DNA of 64,000 nt from positions 33,537-97,536 of the forward strand of contig JASHNS010000034.1 in the NCBI GenBank assembly GCA_030041515.1, given 5' to 3'. The stretch is from Acidobacteriaceae bacterium (GTDB lineage: Bacteria > Acidobacteriota > Terriglobia > Terriglobales > Acidobacteriaceae). The notes beneath the pieces are model-generated. The model saw only the letters and a program-made list of their open reading frames with translations. It had not been told where the DNA came from and did not search any database. The translations under genes and the position numbers were made by a program. Shown in pieces: positions 8,349 through 17,599 of the stretch. The first letter of the stretch is position 1. The number at the start of each line of letters is the position of its first letter.

Positions 8349-9526
8349 GTCATCTCCGCCCAGGCGGGCGAAAGCTCGCGCAGCTTCGGCACCACTTCAA
8401 CGATCCGCTCCGCCACAAAATCGATCTCTTCTTCCGTGTTGAAGCGCCCGATGCCGAAGCGCAGCGTGCTGTGCGCATCGTCTTCGCTCAGCCCCATCGC
8501 ACGCAGCACATGGGAGGGCTGAATCGAGGCCGAGGTGCACGCCGACCCGCTCGACACGGCCACATCTTTCAGCCCCATCATCAGCGACTCGCTGTCCACT
8601 CCCTGGAAGGTCACGCTCAGATTGCCGGGCAGCCGATGCGTGGCCGAGCCGTTCACACGCACGCGTTCGAGCCCCGCCAGTAACTTCGTCCGCAGGCGCT
8701 CGCGCAAAACGCCCAGCCGAACGGTTTCCTCCGCCATTTCGCCCGCCGCCAGCGCACACGCCGCGCCCAGCCCCACAATGCCCGCAACATTGAGCGTGCC
8801 GGACCGCATGCCGCGCTCATGGCCGCCTCCATGCATCTGCTCGGCCACTTTCACGCCCCGCCGTACGTACAGTGCGCCCACGCCCTTTGGCCCATAAATT
8901 TTGTGCCCTGAAAGCGAAAGCAGGTCGATCTTCGCGCGCGCGACGTCAACGGGAATCTTTCCCACCGCCTGCGCCGCATCTGTGTGGAACAGCACGCCGC
9001 GCTCGCGGCACAGCACGCCAATCTCCTCGACCGGCTGCATGGTGCCCACCTCGTTGTTCGCCGCCATGATGCTCACCAGCAGCGCAGGCTCGTCGTCCAG
9101 CGCGCGCCGCAGCTCGTCCAGATCAACCAGTCCCTGCGCCGAAACCGGCAGCGTCGTCACGAGGCAGCCCTGCCTGCTCAGCCACCCGCACACGTCCAGT
9201 ACCGCCTTGTGCTCGGTGGCCTGCGTGACGATGTGCAGCGGCCGGTCCGGCTGGCTTTGCCGCGCAGTTTCCACCACGCCCTTCAGCGCAACGTTGTTGC
9301 TCTCCGTCGCGCCGGAGGTAAAGACGATCTCCTTCGCCGTCGCCCCGATCAGTTGCGCCATCTGCGCCCGCGCCGTCTCCACAGCCTGCTCCGCGGCCCA
9401 GCCGAAGCTGTGGCTGTGGCTGGCCGCATTGCCGTACGTGCCGGTCAGGTACGGCATCATCGCCTCGAGGACGCGTGGATCCAACCGCGTGGTGGCATGG
9501 TTGTCCAAATAAATGGGTAGTCTCAT
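8345..9526 (-). CDS. iscS: cysteine desulfurase (IscS/NifS family)
   Basis: A 393-residue PLP enzyme that takes sulfur from cysteine for Fe-S cluster assembly and tRNA thiolation. The start MRLPIYLDNHATT is the family N-terminus. H106 (TQATEHKAVL), the Schiff-base lysine near residue 209 (SLSGHKIYGPKG) and the active-site cysteine near residue 330 (SSGSACTSA) are all present. The ATG at 9526 was preferred over upstream in-frame starts because it begins at the conserved N-terminus and clears iscR. It lies 35 bases downstream of iscR on the same strand, so the two are probably co-transcribed. No iscU or iscA follows. Confidence 0.92.
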   Translation of the reverse strand: MRLPIYLDNHATTRLDPRVLEAMMPYLTGTYGNAASHSHSFGWAAEQAVETARAQMAQLIGATAKEIVFTSGATESNNVALKGVVETARQSQPDRPLHIVTQATEHKAVLDVCGWLSRQGCLVTTLPVSAQGLVDLDELRRALDDEPALLVSIMAANNEVGTMQPVEEIGVLCRERGVLFHTDAAQAVGKIPVDVARAKIDLLSLSGHKIYGPKGVGALYVRRGVKVAEQMHGGGHERGMRSGTLNVAGIVGLGAACALAAGEMAEETVRLGVLRERLRTKLLAGLERVRVNGSATHRLPGNLSVTFQGVDSESLMMGLKDVAVSSGSACTSASIQPSHVLRAMGLSEDDAHSTLRFGIGRFNTEEEIDFVAERIVEVVPKLRELSPAWAEMT

Positions 9527-9561
9527 CCCAACTCCCAATGGCATTGCCTGACTGGCGAGCC

Positions 9562-10020
9562 CTACATTCGGATCGTGACCAGTTCCTGGCCGGGTCCCGA
9601 TCGTGGTGCCGCGCCCGGCGTCTCCGCGAGGTCGGCGATGCTGATGTTGCGCAGCAGATCCGAAATGCTGTCGTTCACACGCGCCAGCGGCTCTTTGATG
9701 GTGCAACTTTCGGTCAGGTCGCAGGAGCTCTGCGTCGCGCCGCACGATGTGATGAACAACGGCCCATCGATAGCGCGGATCACCTCGAACGCCGAAATCT
9801 CCCGCGGCGGCTTCTCAAGCGAGTAGCCTCCGCTCATGCCCGCATGCGAGCGCAGGATGCCCACCTTCGCCAGCCTTTGTAGAATCTTCGCCAGCAGCTG
9901 CGGCGGAATGTGGTACGCCTCAGCGATATCGCGCGCGCTCAGCGAATCATCCACCGGGTGCTCGGCGAGATACTTCAGGGCCATCAGGCCGTAATCGGCT
10001 TTTTTGGTGAGCCGGAGCAT
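9562..10020 (-). CDS. iscR: Rrf2-family Fe-S regulator (IscR-like)
   Basis: A 152-residue winged-helix regulator. The DNA-binding N-terminus (MLRLTKKADYGLMALKYLA) and the GMSGGYSLEKPP wing are typical of Rrf2 proteins. Three cysteines at about 93, 100 and 106 have the spacing C-x6-C-x5-C and would hold a [2Fe-2S] cluster, as in IscR. With iscS directly downstream, the simplest reading is feedback control of the sulfur donor by cluster status. The cysteine spacing is one residue longer than the usual C-x5-C-x5-C of E. coli IscR, and no downstream histidine ligand is obvious, so cluster ligation may differ in detail. Confidence 0.88.
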   Translation of the reverse strand: MLRLTKKADYGLMALKYLAEHPVDDSLSARDIAEAYHIPPQLLAKILQRLAKVGILRSHAGMSGGYSLEKPPREISAFEVIRAIDGPLFITSCGATQSSCDLTESCTIKEPLARVNDSISDLLRNISIADLAETPGAAPRSGPGQELVTIRM

Positions 10021-10047
10021 AAAGGGCCGCAGGACGACCGTATCTCG

Positions 10048-10076
10048 ATTTTACGGGCCATGACAAGCGAATTCAA
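10048..10076 (-). promoter_or_regulatory. sigma-70-type promoter of iscR-iscS
   Basis: On the minus strand, TTGAAT (10071-10076) and TAAAAT (10048-10053) are separated by exactly 17 bases. This places the transcription start near 10041, about 20 bases before the iscR ATG. No clear Shine-Dalgarno and no obvious IscR operator palindrome was recognised in the short leader. Confidence 0.55.
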
Positions 10077-10161
10077 TGGAATAGAGGCGTGGGCGCCCAG
10101 ACGCGGAGACTTCACCCCCGAACCCGGGGATTCCGCGGGTAAGCCTCTGATTGCGGACTGC

Positions 10162-10641
10162 TTATTCCTGCTTCAGCCGCTCGATCAGCTTCAGAGGATG
10201 AATCGGTTTGGCCAGCAGCTCGAATTCATAGCCCCGCCGCTGTCCTTCCAGCAGGATGTCCGAGATGCCCGCCTGCCCGGAGAAGAGCAGGATCGTGAGC
10301 TGCGGATCCGTCTGGCGCAGGGTGATGGCCAATTCCACGCCATTCATGCGCGGCATCAGAACGTCGGAAAGAAGCCAGTGCGGATGGAACCTGCCGGCGG
10401 CTTCAAGAGCCTCCCAGCCATCGTAGGCGGCCATCGTCTCAAAGCCCGCGTTGCTCAGGATCTCCGCAATCGTATCCGCAATCAGCTTTTGGTCGTCCAC
10501 CACCAGCACTTTGGTCCGGCTCAGCGCAGATTCGGGGTCCGGCGCGCGCGAGCTCATGGGAGCACGCCGACTCTCTCCGGATTCGTTTCCCGCCAACGTG
10601 GATTTCGCGATGAACGGCATCAGCACAGAGCCCTCGGTCAA
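10162..10641 (-). CDS. stand-alone receiver-domain response regulator
   Basis: A 159-residue protein with a single REC domain (about residues 43-157) after a disordered N-terminus. The acidic pocket is VVDD (about 48-50), the phospho-acceptor is D93 in LLSDVLMPRMNG, and the conserved lysine is in LLAKPIHP near residue 144. No DNA-binding or enzymatic output domain is present, so it presumably signals by protein contact. Its ATG overlaps the stop of the upstream PAS histidine kinase gene by four bases, making the kinase the likely phosphodonor. Confidence 0.85.
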   Translation of the reverse strand: MTEGSVLMPFIAKSTLAGNESGESRRAPMSSRAPDPESALSRTKVLVVDDQKLIADTIAEILSNAGFETMAAYDGWEALEAAGRFHPHWLLSDVLMPRMNGVELAITLRQTDPQLTILLFSGQAGISDILLEGQRRGYEFELLAKPIHPLKLIERLKQE

Positions 10642-12311
10642 CGTGTTTTTCCTTTCTCGTCGTCCGCGTCTTTCGGATGGGCGAAGGGCAAAAAAATCGT
10701 AACGGTAGTCCCGGAGGCATTGTGGCTCGTGCTGCTGGTCAGGGACACCTGACCGCCGCGCCGTTCCACCAGTTGACGCACGACCCAGAGTCCGATTCCC
10801 GTGCCGAGATTTCCCTTGGTTGTGAAGAACGGCTCAAAGATCCTGTCGAGATTCGCTGGATCGATGCCCCTGCCGTTGTCCTGAATCACAACCTGGATGC
10901 CGTCCTTCGACCCGCTGAAAACCTTCCGGCTGGAAACCTTCAGAACGCCGCCCTCCGGCATCGCGTCGATGGCATTGGCGATGAGGTTGGAGAAGATCTG
11001 GAGCACCTCTCCTTTGCTGACGAAGATCTTTTGCAGATCGTCGTAGCGCGTATCCACGGCAATTTCCGCCGACATCATCCTGGCGCCATAAACGGTCAGA
11101 ACGTTGTCGAGCAGGTCGTGAATGTGGAGCGCCACGGGCGCCGACGTGTCCTTGTAGTACCCCAGGGTCTGCCGCGCGATGTGCGCGACCCGCTCCAGTT
11201 CCTCTTCCGCGGTGGTCAGCAGCTTCGAGGCCTTGCTCTCGGGCGCGCAGTTCTGCCGGGCCAGGAAAATCAGGTTCACCAGCGATTCCAGCGGATTGTT
11301 GATTTCGTGAGCGACCGCGGCTGCCATTCTGCCGGTAGCGGCCAGCTTCTCCGACTGCAGCAGCAGATTCTCGATTTTCTTTTTGTCGGAGATGTCCCGC
11401 GCGATTTTCGACGCCCCGATGATCTTCCCCGAGGCATCCCGGATGGGAGAAATATTGACCGAGATATCGAAGACTTCTCCGTTCTTCCTCCTGCGCCTGG
11501 TTTCGTAATGATGAATTTGCTCGCCCCGGCGCAGCTTGCCAAGAATTTCGTCTTCCTCGTATTTCAGTTCCTCGGGAAACAGGCGGAGGATGGGCGCCCC
11601 GATCATTTCTTCCGCGGTGTAGCCAAACATGTGCAACGCGCCCTGATTCCAGGTTTTGACAATCCCGTTCAGGTCCTTGCTGATGATCGCGTCGTCTGCC
11701 GACTCAACAATCGCTGCCAGGCGGAACCGGCTCTCGTCGAATCGTCGCCGCTCCGTGATGTCCCGAGCAATCTTCGACGCCGCGATGATTCTTCCGGCCT
11801 CGTCCCGAATCGGCGAGATGGTCACGGAGATCGGAAAGCGCTCTCCGCTTTTCTTCATCCGGATCGTCTCATAGTGTTCGATCCGCTCGCCGGCCCGGAT
11901 CTTTCCCAGGATCTCTTCCTCTTCGAAGTGAAGTTCCGGCGGGATCACCGTCAAAATCGGCTTGCCGATCATTTCCTCCGCCGTATAGCCGAACAGGCGA
12001 GCCGCCCCGAGATTCCAACTGATCACGATACCGTTCAGATTTTTGCTGACGATCGCGTCATCCGATGAATCGACAATCGCGGCCAGATGGAGGCGCGGAT
12101 CGACGGTCACGCGTTCGGTGACCTGCAGCTGGCGGCTGGGGAGCGGCGTCGGTTCAGCGGTCAACGGGAAAGGCTCCGTTCTGGGCACGGCGGCTGGGAG
12201 ATTTTCTTCCGGTGAAAGCCTCGCGCGCGGCGCCAGAAACAGAAGACGAGATGCGTGGGTCGAGAAGCATGCAACGATCGACCTCAGGCCGATACAACGT
12301 GGGATGTGCAA
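10638..12311 (-). CDS. soluble histidine kinase with tandem PAS domains
   Basis: A cytosolic sensor kinase of up to 557 residues. PAS1 (about 73-190) and PAS2 (about 197-310) are strikingly similar to each other, both with LFGYTAEEMIG-type or MFGYTAEEMIG cores. The HisKA box AVAHEINNPLESL places the phospho-histidine near residue 335. The HATPase domain shows DNGRGIDP and GTGIGLW. No transmembrane helix is predicted. The longest frame begins with TTG at 12311, and the first 65 residues look disordered, so the real start is uncertain. It is translationally coupled to the receiver-only protein downstream. Confidence 0.85.
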   Translation of the reverse strand: MHIPRCIGLRSIVACFSTHASRLLFLAPRARLSPEENLPAAVPRTEPFPLTAEPTPLPSRQLQVTERVTVDPRLHLAAIVDSSDDAIVSKNLNGIVISWNLGAARLFGYTAEEMIGKPILTVIPPELHFEEEEILGKIRAGERIEHYETIRMKKSGERFPISVTISPIRDEAGRIIAASKIARDITERRRFDESRFRLAAIVESADDAIISKDLNGIVKTWNQGALHMFGYTAEEMIGAPILRLFPEELKYEEDEILGKLRRGEQIHHYETRRRRKNGEVFDISVNISPIRDASGKIIGASKIARDISDKKKIENLLLQSEKLAATGRMAAAVAHEINNPLESLVNLIFLARQNCAPESKASKLLTTAEEELERVAHIARQTLGYYKDTSAPVALHIHDLLDNVLTVYGARMMSAEIAVDTRYDDLQKIFVSKGEVLQIFSNLIANAIDAMPEGGVLKVSSRKVFSGSKDGIQVVIQDNGRGIDPANLDRIFEPFFTTKGNLGTGIGLWVVRQLVERRGGQVSLTSSTSHNASGTTVTIFLPFAHPKDADDEKGKTR

Positions 12312-12438
12312 GGCCTACACCCGGTTGGCCCATGACAACCCTCTTTCTCCGCGCCTAAGATGAAGAGGTTTGATCGTTTCCGGCCAGTCGCTCCTGTCTC
12401 TTCCACTCCTTCACGCTGCAAAACCCAGGAGATGCCGC

Positions 12439-14766
12439 ATGTTCTCTTCGCCTGCTGGTCTTCGTTCCGGAAAATTTCCGAAACTCGTTCGCTTCGTCTG
12501 CCCTGTTCTGCTGGCGCTGTTCACGGTTGGCATCGGTTCGCTGGCCGCACAGAACGCCGCGCCCGTCTCGAGCGTCGATCCGCTGATCGGAACAGGTACC
12601 GGTCCTGGTGACAGCATCAATCTGTTCCCCGGACCCACCATGCCCTTCGGCATGGTGCAGCTCAGCCCGGACACCGAAAGCAACGGTTTCGGCTATCACT
12701 TTTATCAGGACACCATCCAGGGCTTCAGCATGACGCACATGAGCGGCGTGGGCTGCCCTGACGAAGGCGATGTCTTCTTCACCGCGACCACCGGCCCGGT
12801 CCAGACTCAGACCGCCGATTTCCAGTCGCCCTACTCGCACAGCAACGAGGAAGCCTCGCCGGGCTACTACGGCGTCCAGCTCTCGCGCTGGAACATCAAT
12901 GCCGAGCTGACCGCGACGGACCGCACCGGCGCAGTGCGCTTTACGTTTCCCGCCGGGCAGCCCGCCAACGTTCTCCTTCCCATCAGCCACACGCTCAACT
13001 ACACCGCGGGCGCACACGTGCAGGTGGTGGGCAATCGTACCATTCAGGGCTATGTTGAAAACCGCGCCTTCTGCGGCGACCACCAGACTTATCGCGTTTA
13101 TTTCGTGATGACTTTCGACCGGCCGTTCGCCTCGTTCGGCACGTGGAACGGCACGACACATGAGCCCGGCGCACCGTCAGACGGCACGAGGGAGGCAACG
13201 CAGGATGACCATGACGGCTGGATCGGCGCCTACGCAACCTGGCCGGCGCAGTCCCACGCACAAACCGTCGAGGCTAAGATCGGCATTTCCTATGTGGATC
13301 TGGCCGGCGCGAAACACAATCTGGCCGCCGAAGCTGCCGGCAAAAGCTTTTCGGAGATTCGCCGTGCCAACGAGGCCGCGTGGAACCACGATCTCGGCGT
13401 GGTCGACGTTTCCGGAGGAACTCCTGTCGAGCGCACCGTCTTCTACACAGCGCTGTATCACAGCCTGATGATGCCCAGCATCATCAGCGACGCGGACGGC
13501 CGCTATCTCGGCTTCGACGGCAAGATCCATCACGTGGCGGCGGGTCACGAGATTTACGCCAACTGGTCCGGATGGGATATCTACCGCAGCGAGATGCCGC
13601 TGCTGGCGCTGGTCGCGCCGCGCCGCACTGAGGATATGGCGCAGTCTGTAGTGCTGATGTACCAGCAGGGCGGATGGGTCGGCCGCTGGCCGCAGATCAA
13701 CCTTTACACCAACGTGATGGCGGGCAGCCCGCTCTCGGTCGTACTCGCCACGGCGTGGCTCGACGGACTGCACGGCTTCGATATGAAGTCCGCGTGGCGG
13801 GGAATGTATGAGGACGCCACCGAGGCTCCGCCCCCCGGCAAGCCCTACGCCGGCGAGGCAGCCATCGACTGGATCAACAAGGTCCACTACGTGCCCAACG
13901 ACAAGATGAAGTACGGCTCCGTCTCCCAGATTCAGGAAGACGCGATTGCCTACGCCTCGCTTTATCGGCTCGGCGTGGCGCTCGGCAAAAACGATGCGGC
14001 CAAAACCATGTACGATCGCGCTCTCTATTACCGCAACGTCTTCAACCCGGAGGATAAGTTCTTCCGCCCGCGCGACGCCGACGGCCAGTGGGTGCCAAAC
14101 TTCGATCCCAAACAGGAAGAACACGGATTCATCGAGGGCTCCGGCTGGCACTATCAGTGGATGGAACCCGCAGATCTCGCGTGGGTCGTCCAGGCCATGG
14201 GACCGGACCTCTTCAATCAGCGGCTGTCACACTTCTTCGACTACAAAAAACCCGGCTGGTACGGCGGCTACTACAACCCCTACAACGAGACGGACCTCGA
14301 AGCGCCGTTTGAGTTCAACTTCTCGGGCCAGCCCTGGAACTCGCAGCGGGTCGTCCGCCGCGTTCTTGCTGAGAACTACACGGCCTCGCCGGATGGCATC
14401 CCCGGCAACGACGATGCCGGCGAAATGTCCTCGTGGGCGGTGATGAGCATGATGGGTCTCTACTCGGTCGACCCGGCCAGCCTCGCGTATGAGCTGGTCA
14501 GCCCCGTCTTCCCGCGCATCGTGGTGCACCTGCACCCGCCGTATCAGGGCGGAACATTCACCATCGAGACCTCGGCCGATCCGGACAGCACGCCCTACAT
14601 CGCGAAGGTCGCGCTGGATGGACGAATGCACGCGCAGAACTGGATCGACTTCCACGACATCACGCGCGGCGGCACGCTGCGTTTCACCCTCGCGGCGCAG
14701 CCGGATCAGTCCTGGGGCGCGGCTCCCGAAGATGCGCCGCCGTCGCTGAGCCAGTCGAAACCGTAG
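12439..14766 (+). CDS. secreted GH92 family alpha-mannosidase
   Basis: A 775-residue exported glycoside hydrolase of family 92, calcium-dependent exo-alpha-mannosidases that invert the anomeric centre. The signal peptide covers about residues 1-38 (ending SLAAQ). Conserved blocks include VDPLIGTG near the mature N-terminus, FPGPTMPFGMVQLSPDT, the GWDIYRSEMPLL block, and late GNDDAGEMSSW, a highly conserved GH92 motif. The ATG at 12439 has AGGAG eight bases upstream and leads directly into the signal peptide; it was preferred to an earlier in-frame start at 12370. It probably trims mannose from N-glycans or mannans in the periplasm. The divergent neighbour is the PAS kinase; a functional link is possible but unproven. 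Confidence 0.9.
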   Translation: MFSSPAGLRSGKFPKLVRFVCPVLLALFTVGIGSLAAQNAAPVSSVDPLIGTGTGPGDSINLFPGPTMPFGMVQLSPDTESNGFGYHFYQDTIQGFSMTHMSGVGCPDEGDVFFTATTGPVQTQTADFQSPYSHSNEEASPGYYGVQLSRWNINAELTATDRTGAVRFTFPAGQPANVLLPISHTLNYTAGAHVQVVGNRTIQGYVENRAFCGDHQTYRVYFVMTFDRPFASFGTWNGTTHEPGAPSDGTREATQDDHDGWIGAYATWPAQSHAQTVEAKIGISYVDLAGAKHNLAAEAAGKSFSEIRRANEAAWNHDLGVVDVSGGTPVERTVFYTALYHSLMMPSIISDADGRYLGFDGKIHHVAAGHEIYANWSGWDIYRSEMPLLALVAPRRTEDMAQSVVLMYQQGGWVGRWPQINLYTNVMAGSPLSVVLATAWLDGLHGFDMKSAWRGMYEDATEAPPPGKPYAGEAAIDWINKVHYVPNDKMKYGSVSQIQEDAIAYASLYRLGVALGKNDAAKTMYDRALYYRNVFNPEDKFFRPRDADGQWVPNFDPKQEEHGFIEGSGWHYQWMEPADLAWVVQAMGPDLFNQRLSHFFDYKKPGWYGGYYNPYNETDLEAPFEFNFSGQPWNSQRVVRRVLAENYTASPDGIPGNDDAGEMSSWAVMSMMGLYSVDPASLAYELVSPVFPRIVVHLHPPYQGGTFTIETSADPDSTPYIAKVALDGRMHAQNWIDFHDITRGGTLRFTLAAQPDQSWGAAPEDAPPSLSQSKP

Positions 14767-14775
14767 CTACTGACC

Positions 14776-16077
14776 TTATGAGGCGGCCGCGCTGAAGGCC
14801 TGGCGCGCCGCCTCGATCGTCTGCCGCACATCGTCGTCGGTGTGCGCCGTGCTCACAAACGCCGCCTCGAACTGCGACGGCGGCAGCCACACGCCGGCCT
14901 CGAGCATGGCGCGATGAAAAGCCGCGAAACGGCGCGTGTCGCATCGCGCCGCGCCGGCAAAGTCCCGTACCGGCTCCGCGGTAAAGAACCACGTAAACAT
15001 CGCGCCGACGCGATTTGTCGTCAGCGGAACGCCCACGCTCGCAGCGGTCGCAGCCACGCCGTCCGCCACGCTCGCGCTCAGCCGCTCCAGGCGCGGATAA
15101 ACTTCCGCTCGGTGTTCACGAAGATAGCCGAGCGTCGCCAGGCCCGCCGCCATCGCCAGCGGATTCCCGCTCAGCGTGCCCGCTTGATACACCGGACCCA
15201 GCGGCGCCAACCGATCCATGATCTCTGCGCGTCCGCCGAACGCCCCGCACGGCAGGCCGCCGCCCAGGATCTTGCCCATCGTCGTCAGATCCGGGCGAAT
15301 CCCATACAGTTCCTGCGCCCCGCCCAGCGCCACGCGAAATCCCGTCATCACCTCGTCGAAGATCAGCAGCGCGCCCTCGCGCTCGGTGATCCGCCGCAGC
15401 GCCTGCAAATATCCATCCGCCGGCGGAATGCATCCCGCATTCCCCACCACCGGCTCCACAATCACACAGGCAATCTCGCCGTTGTGCGCCAGGAACGCCG
15501 CATCCACCGCGGCCTCGTCGTTGTACGGCAGGGCCAGCGTGAAGTGCGCCGTCTCCTCCGGCACGCCCGCCGATCCCGGAATCCCAAACGTTGCCACGCC
15601 CGACCCGGCCTTCACCAGCAGCCCGTCCGCGTGGCCGTGGTAGCAGCCCTCAAACTTCACCACGTATTTTCGCCCCGTGAACGCGCGCGCCAGCCGGATC
15701 GCCGACATCGTCGCCTCGGTCCCGGAACTCACAAAGCGCAGCTTCTCGATCGACGGCCAGATCGACACCACCAGCTCCGCCAGATCGCCCTCGGCCGCCG
15801 TCGACGCGCCAAAGCTAGCGCTCCGCGCCGCCGCCGCGCGAATCGCCTCCACCACCGGTGGAAACGCGTGCCCCAGAATCATCGGCCCCCACGACCCGAA
15901 GTAGTCGATGTACCGGTTGCCGTCGGCGTCCCACAGATAGGCGCCCTCGGCGCGCTCCACAAAAGGCGGCGCGCCGCCCACCGCGCGAAACGCACGCACC
16001 GGCGAGTTCACTCCGCCGGGAAACAGCTTCTCCGCCCGCAGCCGCAGGCTCTCTGACCGTCCCATTGTGCGCGACAT
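14776..16077 (-). CDS. hemL: glutamate-1-semialdehyde 2,1-aminomutase
   Basis: A 433-residue PLP enzyme that converts glutamate-1-semialdehyde to 5-aminolevulinate in the C5 route to haem and other tetrapyrroles. Diagnostic segments are [13 protein letters not shown] near the N-terminus, [28 protein letters not shown], and [12 protein letters not shown] with the Schiff-base lysine. Length matches the family (about 430). The ATG at 16077 was chosen over an upstream in-frame extension because it gives the standard N-terminus. A TATACT box lies seven bases upstream without a Shine-Dalgarno. The gene converges with the GH92 gene, nine bases apart. Confidence 0.93.
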   Translation of the reverse strand: MSRTMGRSESLRLRAEKLFPGGVNSPVRAFRAVGGAPPFVERAEGAYLWDADGNRYIDYFGSWGPMILGHAFPPVVEAIRAAAARSASFGASTAAEGDLAELVVSIWPSIEKLRFVSSGTEATMSAIRLARAFTGRKYVVKFEGCYHGHADGLLVKAGSGVATFGIPGSAGVPEETAHFTLALPYNDEAAVDAAFLAHNGEIACVIVEPVVGNAGCIPPADGYLQALRRITEREGALLIFDEVMTGFRVALGGAQELYGIRPDLTTMGKILGGGLPCGAFGGRAEIMDRLAPLGPVYQAGTLSGNPLAMAAGLATLGYLREHRAEVYPRLERLSASVADGVAATAASVGVPLTTNRVGAMFTWFFTAEPVRDFAGAARCDTRRFAAFHRAMLEAGVWLPPSQFEAAFVSTAHTDDDVRQTIEAARQAFSAAAS

Positions 16078-16084
16078 GGAATTC

Positions 16085-16090
16085 AGTATA
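16085..16090 (-). promoter_or_regulatory. -10-like TATACT directly before hemL
   Basis: TATACT on the minus strand, seven bases before the hemL ATG. The AGGAGG-like purine stretch further upstream would lie outside a transcript made from this box. No good -35 was recognised. The 233-base spacer between hemL and galU otherwise holds no recognisable gene. Confidence 0.5.
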
Positions 16091-16310
16091 GGAGGCCGCC
16101 CTGTCTCCTGCCTCCTGAAATGATGACAGTCGCGTCGCTCATCAGTGATACTGGAGGCCCGGAAATGCACGTGCACCCGAGGTCCTCATCTGCGCCGCTC
16201 TCCGCCGTCTCGCCAACGCGCAGAAAACAAGCCGCATCCTATTCGAGTCCTTCAGTCTCCGGTATCTCCCTCAGGTCTCCCAAATTTCAGGAAGGAATTC
16301 ATCCGCGTCC

Positions 16311-17189
16311 ATGACCAGCACCAAAGTGCGTAAGGCTATCTTCCCCGCTGCCGGCTTCGGCACTCGTTTTTTGCCCGCCACCAAGTCCATCCCCAAGGAA
16401 ATGCTGGCACTGGTCGACAAGCCTATCATCCAGTACGGCGTCGAAGAGGCCCTGGCTGCGGGCTGCGACCAGATCGTCATCGTTACAGGACGCGGCAAAT
16501 CTGCGATCGAAGATTACTTCGACATCAGCTATGAGCTTGAAAACACGCTCGAGAAGCGCGGCAAGATGGACCTGCTCGCCGTCAGCCGCCAGGTCTCACA
16601 GATGGTCCGCCTTTCCTACGTGCGCCAGAAAGAAGCTCTCGGCCTCGGCCACGCCGTCCTGATGGCCCGCGATCTGGTCGGTGACGAGCCCTTTGCCGTC
16701 ATTCTTCCCGACGACGTGATCGACGCACCCACTCCCTGCCTGAAGCAGATGGTCGACGCGTACGATAAGACGCATTCCTCCATTCTCGCGACGCAGAGGA
16801 TCGAGGGCGACGCCATCTCTGCCTATGGCGTGCTGGATGGCAAGGAGGACCCCTCCGATGCGCGCCTCTTTAACGTCAGCGATCTGGTGGAAAAACCCCG
16901 GCCAAAGGAAGCGCCATCCAACCGCGCCATCATCGGCCGCTATATTCTTACGCCCGCCATTTTCGAAGTGCTGGAGCGCACTCCGCTCGGCGCGGGCGGC
17001 GAACTCCAGCTTACTGACGGCATCAAGCGCCTGCTCGCCACCGAGAAAGTTTACGGCTACAGTTTCGAGGGCACCCGCTACGACGCGGGCGACAAACTCG
17101 GCATGCTGAAGGCCACTGTCGACTTCGCTCTGAAGCGTGACGACCTCGGCCCACAGTTCCGGGCCTATCTCAAATCGCTCAAGCTCTGA
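16311..17189 (+). CDS. galU: UTP-glucose-1-phosphate uridylyltransferase
   Basis: A 292-residue nucleotidyltransferase making UDP-glucose for exopolysaccharide, glycolipid and trehalose synthesis. The N-terminal signature KAIFPAAGFGTRFLPATKSIPKEML, the LVDKPIIQYGVEEA block and a late GTRYDAGDKLG motif identify GalU rather than other sugar nucleotidyltransferases. Length is typical. It is the first of two same-strand genes; a VOC protein follows after 43 bases. galE further along the window uses its product. Confidence 0.94.
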   Translation: MTSTKVRKAIFPAAGFGTRFLPATKSIPKEMLALVDKPIIQYGVEEALAAGCDQIVIVTGRGKSAIEDYFDISYELENTLEKRGKMDLLAVSRQVSQMVRLSYVRQKEALGLGHAVLMARDLVGDEPFAVILPDDVIDAPTPCLKQMVDAYDKTHSSILATQRIEGDAISAYGVLDGKEDPSDARLFNVSDLVEKPRPKEAPSNRAIIGRYILTPAIFEVLERTPLGAGGELQLTDGIKRLLATEKVYGYSFEGTRYDAGDKLGMLKATVDFALKRDDLGPQFRAYLKSLKL

Positions 17190-17232
17190 CCTGCCGGCGA
17201 GAGGGCAGACGCCCGTTGAAGGACCAGCGCCG

Positions 17233-17586
17233 ATGATTCCAGTCAAGAGCCTCGATCTGTTCGCCGGAATTCCGGTTCGCGATTACGCGCATGCCCTCCC
17301 GTGGTACGAACGGCTGCTCGGATCCGCGCCCGCCTTCTTTCCGCTCGCAACAGAAGCCGTGTGGGAACTGGCGGAACATCGCTACCTCTATATCGTCCAG
17401 ATACCGGAAATCGCCGGCCGCGCCAGACACACGATCTTCGTCAGCGATCTCGATGCTTTTGCCGATCAGATTGCCAAGCGCGGGATGGAGCCGGCAAAAC
17501 GGGAAACCCTCCCCAACCGCGTACGCAAGTTGACGTATCGAGACCCTGACGGAAACGAGATCAGCTTTGGCGGCGCTGCCGCCTGA
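17233..17586 (+). CDS. glyoxalase/VOC superfamily protein
   Basis: A 117-residue single-domain VOC fold protein. The beta-alpha-beta-beta-beta repeats run from LFAGIPVRDYAHALPWYERLLG to RKLTYRDPDGNEISFGG; the closing DPDGN motif carries a typical metal-ligand position. The family includes glyoxalase I, antibiotic-binding proteins and dioxygenases, and nothing here distinguishes among them. Chosen start is the ATG at 17233, which gives the usual VOC length; the in-frame region upstream overlaps galU. It is convergent with the VWFA gene. Confidence 0.72.
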   Translation: MIPVKSLDLFAGIPVRDYAHALPWYERLLGSAPAFFPLATEAVWELAEHRYLYIVQIPEIAGRARHTIFVSDLDAFADQIAKRGMEPAKRETLPNRVRKLTYRDPDGNEISFGGAAA

Positions 17587-17599
17587 GCCCGCCGTCCCG

